A model generated the notes under the pieces. That model saw only the letters and a list, made by a program, of their open reading frames with translations. It had not been told where the DNA came from and ran no database searches. Both the position numbers and the translations under genes were made by a program. Positions 1 to 5,679 of a stretch of DNA of 15,607 nucleotides are shown in pieces. Origin of the DNA: Chloroflexota bacterium (GTDB lineage Bacteria; Chloroflexota; Anaerolineae; Anaerolineales; Villigracilaceae); the NCBI GenBank assembly GCA_016875755.1, contig VGOX01000013.1:1-15607 (forward strand), written 5' to 3'. Numbering within the stretch: the stretch's first letter is position 1; each line of letters starts with the position of its first letter.

Positions 1-120
1 TGCTTCCGGCTTCCTCCAGACCCTGCCTCGCGACAACGCCCTTGCCTTCCGCTAATGGTTGGTGCAATCAACCTCCATAAGGGTCTTTCACCCTCTAGCC
101 AACGCCCATGCTGGGCGCAC
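1..120 (-). mobile_element. 5' end of a group IIC intron (partial, leaves left edge)
   Basis: Read on the minus strand, the stretch starts at 120 with GTGCGCCCAGCATGGGCG, which fits the GUGYG 5' splice-site consensus of group II introns. It continues with AGGGTGAAAGACCC and, near the edge, AAGGCAAGGGCGTTGTCGCG and GGAGGAAGCCGGAAGCA. From memory these blocks match, in order and spacing, the start of domain I of the Oceanobacillus iheyensis group IIC intron (GUGUGCCCGGCAUGGG, AGGGUGAGAGUCCC, GCAAGGGUGUC, GAAGGAAGCGGACGGCAA). No alignment was run. Group II introns are self-splicing ribozymes that move by retrotransposition with an intron-encoded reverse transcriptase; that gene, if present, would lie further left. 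The class call is supported by the insertion point directly after a terminator hairpin. No protein is called here because the short open frames lie within ribozyme sequence. Confidence 0.85.
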
Positions 121-159
121 AACAAAAGCGGACAAGGGTTTTTCTTGTCCGCTTTTGTT
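121..159 (-). terminator. Intrinsic terminator that served as the intron target
   Basis: A perfect 16-bp stem (arms 121-136 and 144-159) closes a 7-base loop. On the minus strand the 3' arm ends in GCTTTTGTT, so the stem contains the A-tract and U-tract of a rho-independent terminator. It lies 30 bases after the stop of the membrane-protein gene at 190-732 and on the same strand. The group II intron begins at the very next base (120). Group IIC introns are known to insert just downstream of such stem-loops. Confidence 0.85.
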
Positions 160-189
160 AAACCATTCTCGAGAAAAACCTATTTTGCG

Positions 190-732
190 TTATGGGTACG
201 GAAGTTCCACTTCCACCTTCACAATCCCATTTTCGGGGGTAAAGGTAACCTTCTGCGGGCTGAATGAACCATTACCGCAATTCACGTTCCACTCCTCCAC
301 CCAAACCCCGCTCGCATCAGGCTGCTGCACCACGTTAATGGATGTACCGTCCACAGTGGGAGTTTCACAGCCAGAGATCGCCGCGATCAATTGAACGGAG
401 AACCATGCTGTCAGACGGGTTTCGTCGTCTGCCAAGCCGCCTGCGGGCACTTCGCCAGTCAGGTCAAAATTGGGAACTTCGGGAATCGTTTCGCTATTCG
501 GGTCGGTCTGGTCAAATGGCATAGGGGTTGGGAATTCGGGGATCTCAAAATTTTGAAATTCCTCAACTGCCTGCTGGGCTTGCACATACCCCTGATACAT
601 ATAATAGCCGCCCACAACCGTCACAAGACAGCAGCAACAAAGCACAATTGCAACAATAACAGCAATAATGATGGTACGGTTTTTATTTGTCCCTGCCTGT
701 TGCGGTTCAGGGTTGTAGTTTGTCGATTCCAT
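190..732 (-). CDS. Small membrane-anchored protein, unknown function
   Basis: I do not recognise the family. The 180-residue protein has a polar N-terminus, one strong membrane segment (about 21-45) that contains four consecutive cysteines at 32-35, a short acidic and proline-rich linker (about 60-100), and a C-terminal domain of about 80 residues. The linker and domain probably face the outside, since the N-terminal side carries lysine and arginine just before the helix and no signal-peptidase site is obvious. Two cysteines in the domain (C122 and C152) could form a disulfide. The ATG at 732 is preceded by AGGAGAG at good spacing. The gene follows pgk on the same strand but is separated from it by a terminator and seems to have its own -10 box, so it is probably its own unit, ending at the hairpin 121-159. 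Confidence 0.75.
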   Translation of the reverse strand: MESTNYNPEPQQAGTNKNRTIIIAVIVAIVLCCCCLVTVVGGYYMYQGYVQAQQAVEEFQNFEIPEFPTPMPFDQTDPNSETIPEVPNFDLTGEVPAGGLADDETRLTAWFSVQLIAAISGCETPTVDGTSINVVQQPDASGVWVEEWNVNCGNGSFSPQKVTFTPENGIVKVEVELPYP

Positions 733-761
733 TTCTTCTCTCCTGTAAAATTGATGATGGC

Positions 762-767
762 ATTATA
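762..767 (-). promoter_or_regulatory. Candidate -10 box for the membrane-protein gene
   Basis: On the minus strand TATAAT lies about 30 bases before the ATG at 732, leaving a leader of some 20 bases that holds the ribosome binding site. A recognisable -35 is missing: the hexamer 17 bases upstream is TGCCTG, inside the pgk terminator. The call rests on the perfect -10 and its position only. Confidence 0.4.
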
Positions 768-773
768 CAAAGC

Positions 774-810
774 AAAGGAGCAGACAGGCATAAAATCCGC
801 CTGCTCCTTT
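774..810 (-). terminator. Intrinsic terminator after pgk
   Basis: A perfect 10-bp stem (arms 774-783 and 801-810) encloses 17 bases that can pair further. On the minus strand the 3' arm ends in CTCCTTT and is followed by GCTTTGT, a moderate U-run. It begins about 20 bases after the pgk stop. Confidence 0.65.
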
Positions 811-830
811 TGTACTATTAAAGAAGAATG

Positions 831-2003
831 TTATTTATCGAGCAAAGCAGCCACACCGGGCAGCTCTTTCCCTTCGAGGAACTCAAGCGATGCGCCACCG
901 CCAGTGGAGACATGCGTCATCTGTTTGACAACGCCAGCCTTTTTGACCGCGCTCGCTGAATCACCGCCACCAATGACAGTCACCGCTTCAGACTCCGCGA
1001 GGAGTTTGGCCAGTGCAAATGTGCCTTCTGCGAACTTGGGCATTTCGAACACGCCCACAGGTCCGTTCCAGACGATGAGTTTTGCCGTCCCAATAATGGA
1101 TTTGTAGGCTTCAATGGTCTTGGGACCGACATCCAACATGCGCCAGCCTGCGGGAATCTGATCAACATTTACAACCTGTGTATTGGCTTCGGCATCGAAT
1201 TTATCCGCAATGACTGCATCTACAGGCAGGACGAGCTTGTCACCCAGTTTGCCGAGCAAGGTCTTGGCAGTTTCAAGCGATTCCGCTTCGACGAGACTAT
1301 CCTGCATGTTCAGTCCCTTTGCAGCAAGGAAGGTATTCGCCATACCGCCGCCGATGATAAGTTTGTCACATTTTGCGGCAAGGGTTTCAACGACCAAAAT
1401 TTTGTCACTGATCTTCGCACCGCCGAGGATGGCAATGTAAGGATGTTCTGGGTTAGCTACAGCTTTGCCAAGGTATTCGAGTTCCTGCTCCATCAAAAAG
1501 CCAGAGACAGCAGGCAGGAAGCGCGCAATTCCTTCAGTAGAGGAATGAGCGCGATGGGCAGACCCAAAGGCATCGTTGACGTACACGTCGCCGAGCGCTG
1601 CCATTTGTTTGGCAAGGTCGAGGTCGTTCTTCTCTTCGCCTTTGTGGAAGCGGGTGTTTTCGAGCATCACCACGTCGCCGGGCTTGAGATTCTTTGCAAT
1701 CGCTTCCACTTCCGCGCCAACACAATCGGGTGCCATGGTTACGGGACGATTGATCAGTGTGGACAATGCTTCCGAAGCGGCACGCAGGCTGAATTCGGGG
1801 TCTGAGCCGCCTTTGGGGCGTCCCAAATGGCTCATCAAAAGTAGCGAGGCTCCCTGATCCAATACAAATTGAATGGTTGGCAGGGCGGCTTTGATGCGCT
1901 TGTCGTCGGTCACTTTGCCGTCTGCCATGGGCACGTTGAAATCAACGCGCATGAGCACGCGTTTGCCTTTGAGGTCGATGTCTTTTACAGTTTTCTTGTT
2001 CAT
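831..2003 (-). CDS. pgk: Phosphoglycerate kinase
   Basis: This enzyme interconverts 1,3-bisphosphoglycerate + ADP and 3-phosphoglycerate + ATP in the cytoplasm (glycolysis and gluconeogenesis). The 390-residue length is normal for bacterial Pgk. Visible motifs are RVDFNVP (19-25, the family signature), SHLGRP (58-63), LENTRF (114-119) and HRAHSS (150-155), all in the phosphoglycerate-binding N-terminal domain. GGAKISDKI (about 194-202), NGPVGVFE, GGGDSASAV and STGGGASLEFLEG belong to the nucleotide-binding C-terminal domain. The ATG at 2003 has GGTGGA a few bases upstream. It lies 51 bases downstream of gap in the same direction, so the two are likely co-transcribed from the gap promoter. The gap between them contains a perfect 29-bp palindrome that may reduce read-through. 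Confidence 0.98.
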   Translation of the reverse strand: MNKKTVKDIDLKGKRVLMRVDFNVPMADGKVTDDKRIKAALPTIQFVLDQGASLLLMSHLGRPKGGSDPEFSLRAASEALSTLINRPVTMAPDCVGAEVEAIAKNLKPGDVVMLENTRFHKGEEKNDLDLAKQMAALGDVYVNDAFGSAHRAHSSTEGIARFLPAVSGFLMEQELEYLGKAVANPEHPYIAILGGAKISDKILVVETLAAKCDKLIIGGGMANTFLAAKGLNMQDSLVEAESLETAKTLLGKLGDKLVLPVDAVIADKFDAEANTQVVNVDQIPAGWRMLDVGPKTIEAYKSIIGTAKLIVWNGPVGVFEMPKFAEGTFALAKLLAESEAVTVIGGGDSASAVKKAGVVKQMTHVSTGGGASLEFLEGKELPGVAALLDK

Positions 2004-2017
2004 GTTTCCACCATAAA

Positions 2018-2046
2018 GTAGGGGCAGGTCTGAGACCTGCCCCTAC
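2018..2046. repeat. 29-bp perfect palindrome between gap and pgk
   Basis: Fourteen bases, GTAGGGGCAGGTCT (2018-2031), are exactly mirrored at 2033-2046 around one central base. In RNA it would form a GC-rich hairpin with about 12 bp of stem. On the minus strand it is preceded by TTTTTT and followed by TTTAT, so it might act as a weak terminator, an attenuator or an mRNA end-stabiliser between gap and pgk. From memory, GC-rich palindromes of this form recur in intergenic regions of Anaerolineae genomes; this window holds one copy. Confidence 0.8.
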
Positions 2047-2054
2047 AAAAAATG

Positions 2055-3110
2055 TTACAGGGATTTTGCCATCAGCGCGGCGAGATCGGCGGTGCGGCAG
2101 GAGTAGCCCCATTCGTTGTCGTACCAGGTGACGACTTTGACGAAGTTGCCTTTTTCCTTGCCGAGCACGGATGTGAATTGCAGGTCAACCGAGGAGGAAT
2201 GCGGATCGCCCTTGTAGTCGATGGAGACGAGGGGTTCGTCCACAGCCTGCATCACGCCCTTGTTGCGGGGCTGCTTGGCAGCATCGCGGAAGGCCTGGCG
2301 CAGTTCTTCGGTGGTGGTTTCTTTTTCGAGTTCAGCGGTGAAATCGACAACCGAAACGGTGCTGGTCGGCACACGCAGGGCATAACCGTCGAATTTACCT
2401 TTGAGATCGGGGATGACAAGAGAGATCGCCTTGGCTGCACCAGTGGTGGTCGGGATGATGCTCATGGCAGCGGCGCGGGCACGGCGCAGGTCGGAGTGCG
2501 GCATGTCGAGAATTTTCTGGTCGTTGGTGTAGGCATGGACGGTGGTCATGAAACCGCGCTTGATGCCGTATAGGTCATGCACTACTTTCGCGGCAGGCGC
2601 GAGGCAGTTGGTGGTGCAGGATGCATTGGAAACGACGTGATGATTCTTGGGGTCGTACTTGTCTTCGTTCACGCCCATCACGATGGTGAGGTCTTCACCT
2701 TCGGCGGGAGCGGAGATGATGACTTTCTTCGCGCCGCCCTTGATGTGGCTGGCAGCACCTTTCACAGTCTTGCCCTTCTTGTTCACGCCATCTTCTTTGA
2801 TGGTGAACAAGCCAGTGGACTCAACCACAATATCCACACCGAAGTCGCCCCATGGAATAGCGGAGGGATCCATCTCTTTGAAAACCTTGACCTTTTTGCC
2901 GTCGATAATGAGCGCATCGTCAGCAACTTCCACGGTACCGTTGTAGCGTCCGTAGTTCGAATCATATTTTAGCAGGTGCGCCATGGTCTTCATGTCGCCA
3001 ATGTCGTTGAACGCAACAACTTCGAGTTCCTGCGGGTAGAGGTCACGGATCGCCTTTAATACCTGACGTCCGATGCGACCAAATCCATTAATGCCTACTT
3101 TGATTGTCAT
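2055..3110 (-). CDS. gap: Type I glyceraldehyde-3-phosphate dehydrogenase
   Basis: This enzyme oxidises glyceraldehyde 3-phosphate to 1,3-bisphosphoglycerate with NAD+ and phosphate, the step before Pgk. The Rossmann motif GINGFGRIGR is at residues 6-15. FND (34-36) supplies the aspartate expected for NAD rather than NADP preference. The catalytic SNASCTTNC block places the active cysteine at C165, and H192 (TVHAYTNDQ) is its partner. A stretch near 105-122 (KEDGVNKKGKTVKGA) looks about ten residues longer than in common GAPDHs. The start is the ATG at 3110, with TTGGAGGA 8 bases upstream; an in-frame TTG at 3125 is rejected because it lies at the ribosome binding site itself. The 351-residue length is slightly long for the family. 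A promoter candidate lies at 3202-3230. Confidence 0.98.
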   Translation of the reverse strand: MTIKVGINGFGRIGRQVLKAIRDLYPQELEVVAFNDIGDMKTMAHLLKYDSNYGRYNGTVEVADDALIIDGKKVKVFKEMDPSAIPWGDFGVDIVVESTGLFTIKEDGVNKKGKTVKGAASHIKGGAKKVIISAPAEGEDLTIVMGVNEDKYDPKNHHVVSNASCTTNCLAPAAKVVHDLYGIKRGFMTTVHAYTNDQKILDMPHSDLRRARAAAMSIIPTTTGAAKAISLVIPDLKGKFDGYALRVPTSTVSVVDFTAELEKETTTEELRQAFRDAAKQPRNKGVMQAVDEPLVSIDYKGDPHSSSVDLQFTSVLGKEKGNFVKVVTWYDNEWGYSCRTADLAALMAKSL

Positions 3111-3201
3111 GGGAATATCCTCCAAGGATTGAATTTAATTCAGAGCACACGGGATTCGTATAATTTGTGTCAACTCTGGTATGGTCGTTCATACAAGCTA
3201 A

Positions 3202-3230
3202 ATTGTACATCGTTAAGCCGAATTTGTGAA
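3202..3230 (-). promoter_or_regulatory. Candidate promoter of gap-pgk
   Basis: On the minus strand TTCACA (3225-3230) is followed after exactly 17 bases by TACAAT (3202-3207); each differs from the sigma-70-type consensus at one base. This gives a leader of about 85 bases before the gap ATG. In the leader, CAGAGTTGACAC and GTGTGCTCTG (about 3138-3177) are imperfectly complementary and could form a hairpin. Thirty-odd bases upstream of the -35 lies the 12-bp palindrome GTAATCGATTAC (3263-3274), a possible protein-binding site. Confidence 0.55.
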
Positions 3231-3262
3231 TTTTCGTACGTCCGTGTTTTGTTATGACAAAT

Positions 3263-3274
3263 GTAATCGATTAC
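3263..3274. promoter_or_regulatory. 12-bp palindrome upstream of the gap promoter
   Basis: GTAATCGATTAC is a perfect palindrome between the yvcK stop codon and the candidate gap promoter. Its position upstream of the -35 would suit an activator or repressor of gap-pgk. It is short, and no regulator can be named from the sequence. Confidence 0.3.
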
Positions 3275-3285
3275 TTTTGATGTTT

Positions 3286-4608
3286 TCAGTTAAGTGGACC
3301 TGTTCGCTCGTAATAAATATCGAGGATGGATTGCGCCAATTTGACCGAGTCGTGACGCCAAGGATGCGCCTCGTCCACTAAATCTGCGGTATGCGTGCGC
3401 TCATCAGAGAGAATCTTATCGTCGGCATGTACCCAGACCGATGACGGGTCCAACTGCCCTTCATAATTGTCATTGCACAGAATAATGTCAAAGAGGTTTT
3501 CCCCAACATGCCCTTCCAAAGCACGAACATGGTCGTAACAGGTGAAGGCATCGGTTTCACCTGACTGTGTGGCGATATTACAAACGTAGATCTTAATGGC
3601 GCGGCTGGCATCAATGCTGGCTAACAGATCGCGCACCAAAAGATTGGGCAAAATACTGGTATACAGACTCCCTGGACCAACCACGATGACATCGGCGCTG
3701 AGCAATTCTTTGATCACTGGCGGGAAAGCTGGTGCATTATCTGGCTCCAGCCACACACGCCGAACGCGCCCCGCCATTTCGGGAATCTTGCTCTCCCCCA
3801 CCACGCGGACTTCGTTGAGGGAGTGTGGCAATTCCATGCTGGCAACCAGCTTTACATCATGCAGTGTGGATGGCAACACCTGTCCATTTACAGATAACAC
3901 GCGGCCCGACTCAACCACCGCATCTTCAAAACTCCCTGTAATATCTGCCAGCGCGGTGATGAAAAGATTACCGAAAGAATGTCCTTCGAGGTCGGGAGAA
4001 CCACTAAAGCGATATTGGAATAGCTGGGTGAGCATGTCTTCATCATTGGAGAGAGCGGCAAGGCAATTGCGAATATCACCAGGCGGAAGAATGCCCAGAC
4101 TTTCACGCAGTCGCCCCGATGATCCGCCATCATCCGCCACCGTGACGACGGCAGTGAGATTGCCCGTGTGTGATTTCAAGCCGCGCAATAGTGTGGAAAG
4201 CCCATGTCCGCCGCCAACGGCAACAACGCGCGGTCCGCGTTTGCGGCGCTGGAAATCTGTCAGCGTGTCAACTACGTCCGAACCGGGGCGCAGGAACGGG
4301 CGCAGAAGGGAGCGATTGAGTTGTACGATCCCAAATAAGACGAGCCAGATTCCCAATCCGCCAAAGATGAAGGCGCGAAGCATACGTGGTAGAAAGCGCA
4401 GGGATGCATAGGAGAGGAAGGTGAGCAGTGTCGAGTTGGTGGAGTCGGTGCGATAGATGTCGATCAGAATGACAGCAACACCCAAGCCCAGGAGAGTGAT
4501 GCCGATCAGGATCATTGTCAGCCAACGTTTGATGCCCAACCCCGGACGAAGCCAGCGAGGTATCCCTTTTAGGGTTTGCCAGAACCTTGAAAATGGGCTT
4601 TTTTGCAT
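3286..4608 (-). CDS. yvcK: YvcK/CofD-like gluconeogenesis factor, membrane-anchored
   Basis: The cytoplasmic domain belongs to the YvcK branch of the CofD family. Such proteins bind UDP-sugars and are needed for growth on gluconeogenic carbon sources and for cell shape in Bacillus subtilis; no catalytic activity is established. Visible motifs are VVAVGGGHGLSTLLRGLK (128-145), VADDGGSSGRLR (157-168), LPPGDIRN (174-181), and GPGSLYTSILPNLLV further on. Before this domain are two membrane helices (about 29-50 and 77-97), giving 440 residues against about 320 for the soluble B. subtilis form. The start is the ATG at 4608, not an in-frame TTG at 4653, because a near-consensus promoter ends 7 bases before this ATG and no Shine-Dalgarno is present: the mRNA is probably leaderless. 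The gene precedes gap and pgk on the same strand and diverges from the ROK kinase. Confidence 0.93.
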   Translation of the reverse strand: MQKSPFSRFWQTLKGIPRWLRPGLGIKRWLTMILIGITLLGLGVAVILIDIYRTDSTNSTLLTFLSYASLRFLPRMLRAFIFGGLGIWLVLFGIVQLNRSLLRPFLRPGSDVVDTLTDFQRRKRGPRVVAVGGGHGLSTLLRGLKSHTGNLTAVVTVADDGGSSGRLRESLGILPPGDIRNCLAALSNDEDMLTQLFQYRFSGSPDLEGHSFGNLFITALADITGSFEDAVVESGRVLSVNGQVLPSTLHDVKLVASMELPHSLNEVRVVGESKIPEMAGRVRRVWLEPDNAPAFPPVIKELLSADVIVVGPGSLYTSILPNLLVRDLLASIDASRAIKIYVCNIATQSGETDAFTCYDHVRALEGHVGENLFDIILCNDNYEGQLDPSSVWVHADDKILSDERTHTADLVDEAHPWRHDSVKLAQSILDIYYERTGPLN

Positions 4609-4615
4609 AAAAAAG

Positions 4616-4644
4616 ATGATAGCAGGGTTGAATACTTCCGTCAA
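4616..4644 (-). promoter_or_regulatory. yvcK promoter, leaderless type
   Basis: On the minus strand TTGACG (4639-4644) is followed after 17 bases by TATCAT (4616-4621). Both match the sigma-70-type consensus at five of six bases. Only 7 bases separate the -10 from the ATG at 4608, so transcription should start at or next to the first codon. Confidence 0.75.
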
Positions 4645-4677
4645 ACGGCGCAATGGGGCGGAAAAATATCCTTACGG

Positions 4678-4683
4678 TATAAT
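4678..4683 (+). promoter_or_regulatory. -10 box of the ROK kinase gene, leaderless type
   Basis: A perfect TATAAT lies 7 bases before the ATG at 4691, with no Shine-Dalgarno in the region, so transcription probably starts at the first codon. No convincing -35 is seen 16-18 bases upstream; the region is shared with the divergent yvcK promoter, whose -35 lies about 34 bases to the left. Confidence 0.6.
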
Positions 4684-4690
4684 TGTGCGT

Positions 4691-5629
4691 ATGCCCACAA
4701 TCATTGCAGTTGATATCGGCGGCACCCAAATGCGTGCCGCCTCTTATGCGCCCGACCAAATTAAACCGATTAAACAGAAGAAGATTCCCACCCTGGCCTC
4801 CACTCCTGGTGGATTGGAACGCCTCTTGCAGGTAATCGAAGAGGTTCTGCCGACCGGGGAAGATGTAGCCGCCATTGGGCTTGGTTCGCCTGGCCCATTA
4901 GACCCGCATACAGGGTATTTACTTGCACCGCCCAATAACCCGGAGTGGCATAATTTTCCGCTGGCACCTAAAGTGGAAGCGCATTTCGGCGTGCCTACAT
5001 TTCTGGATAACGATGCCAATCTTGCCGCGCTGGCGGAGTATCGTTTTGGTGTCGGCAAGGGACATCATGATGTTTTGTTCTTCACTGTCAGCACGGGGAT
5101 CGGCGGCGGGGTGATCGTGGCAGATCGATTATTGCAGGGATATCACGGTTTGGCTGCGGAACTGGGCCACATCATTGTGGATCCGAACGGGCCGCCGTGT
5201 TCGTGCGGTTTCAATGGACATCTGGAAGCGTTTTCGTCGGGACCTGCCATTGTGAAGTATGTGCTTGGGGAACTGGCAACAGGCACAAGGTCAAGTTTGA
5301 AGCGGGACGAATCCATGACAGCGCGGGATGTGGCGGAAGCTGCCCAAAACGGGGATGAGTTGGCTATCCATGCTTATCAACGTGCAGGGGAATATCTTGG
5401 CATTGGGGTTGCGTCCTGCCTGCATGCATTTGATCCATCGATCGTCATTTTTGGCGGTGGTGTTTCACAGGTTGGAGAGTTGCTGTTTACGCCTTTTCAT
5501 GCCAGTTTGAAGAAGCGTGTTTTTCATTCGCGCTATTTGGAGGGGTTAACCATCACCCTTGCGGCATTAGGAGATGAAATGGGGCTGCTGGGCGCGCGCG
5601 CGCTGGCTGAGATGAAAATCAATTTGTAA
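4691..5629 (+). CDS. ROK-family sugar kinase, probable glucokinase
   Basis: The enzyme probably phosphorylates glucose or a related sugar with ATP in the cytoplasm. The 312 residues match the usual ROK length. Motifs: phosphate loop DIGGTQMRAA (8-17), GLGSPGPLD (63-71), sugar-contacting PNNPEWHNFPL (81-91), LDNDANLAALAE (105-116) with catalytic D108, STGIGGGVI (134-142), and the zinc/sugar region ELGHIIVDPNGPPCSCG (157-173). The usual ROK zinc motif is CxCGxxGC; here the last cysteine is histidine (C170, C172, H177), which could still bind zinc with H160. The ATG at 4691 is chosen over in-frame codons further left because it begins just before the phosphate loop and 7 bases after TATAAT. Clustering with gap, pgk and yvcK favours glucokinase; fructokinase, ManNAc kinase or another ROK kinase cannot be excluded. 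Confidence 0.9.
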   Translation: MPTIIAVDIGGTQMRAASYAPDQIKPIKQKKIPTLASTPGGLERLLQVIEEVLPTGEDVAAIGLGSPGPLDPHTGYLLAPPNNPEWHNFPLAPKVEAHFGVPTFLDNDANLAALAEYRFGVGKGHHDVLFFTVSTGIGGGVIVADRLLQGYHGLAAELGHIIVDPNGPPCSCGFNGHLEAFSSGPAIVKYVLGELATGTRSSLKRDESMTARDVAEAAQNGDELAIHAYQRAGEYLGIGVASCLHAFDPSIVIFGGGVSQVGELLFTPFHASLKKRVFHSRYLEGLTITLAALGDEMGLLGARALAEMKINL

Positions 5630-5633
5630 ATTT

Positions 5634-5658
5634 GTGCGGCGGCAACAAGTTGCCGCAC
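5634..5658. repeat. Imperfect hairpin between ROK kinase and aminotransferase genes
   Basis: GTGC/GCAC and GGCAA/TTGCC pair around a CAAG loop with a three-base bulge. No U-run follows on either strand, so it is not an obvious terminator; an RNA-processing or weak pausing role in a ROK-aminotransferase transcript is possible. Confidence 0.4.
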
Positions 5659-5679
5659 TGATATTAACAAGGAGCATGT

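Noticed and set aside
121..159. Hairpin next to the intron as an integron attC site
   Set aside because: Some class C introns insert at attC sites, but this stem is a plain perfect inverted repeat with A- and U-tracts and no R/L-box pattern, so a terminator fits better.
55..394. Short plus-strand frames over the left edge
   Set aside because: They cross the group II intron 5' end and the terminator stem and then run antisense to the membrane-protein gene; no protein is expected there.
391..1107. Long open frame on the plus strand (238 codons)
   Set aside because: It lies across the membrane-protein gene and the 3' end of pgk on the other strand, has no family motif, and is cut by the pgk terminator and the -10 box region; it is an antisense shadow.
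3111..3125. TTG start extending gap by five residues
   Set aside because: The TTG overlaps the Shine-Dalgarno of the ATG at 3110, and GAPDHs begin just before GINGFGRIGR.
3126..3201. Riboswitch in the gap leader
   Set aside because: The leader of about 85 bases shows only one imperfect stem and no match to a riboswitch class that I know.
3596..4411. Long open frame on the plus strand (271 codons)
   Set aside because: It is fully antisense to yvcK, is rich in Arg/Ser/Pro as expected from a shadow frame, and has no ribosome binding site or recognisable domain.
4609..4653. TTG start extending yvcK by 15 residues
   Set aside because: It has no ribosome binding site and would lie upstream of the promoter whose -10 ends 7 bases before the ATG at 4608.
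4457..4690. Upstream extension of the ROK kinase frame
   Set aside because: It would run antisense through the start of yvcK; the family N-terminus and the -10 box both place the start at 4691.
5634..5658. Terminator between the ROK kinase and aminotransferase genes
   Set aside because: The stem is bulged and no U-run follows on the plus strand, so it is reported only as a hairpin.
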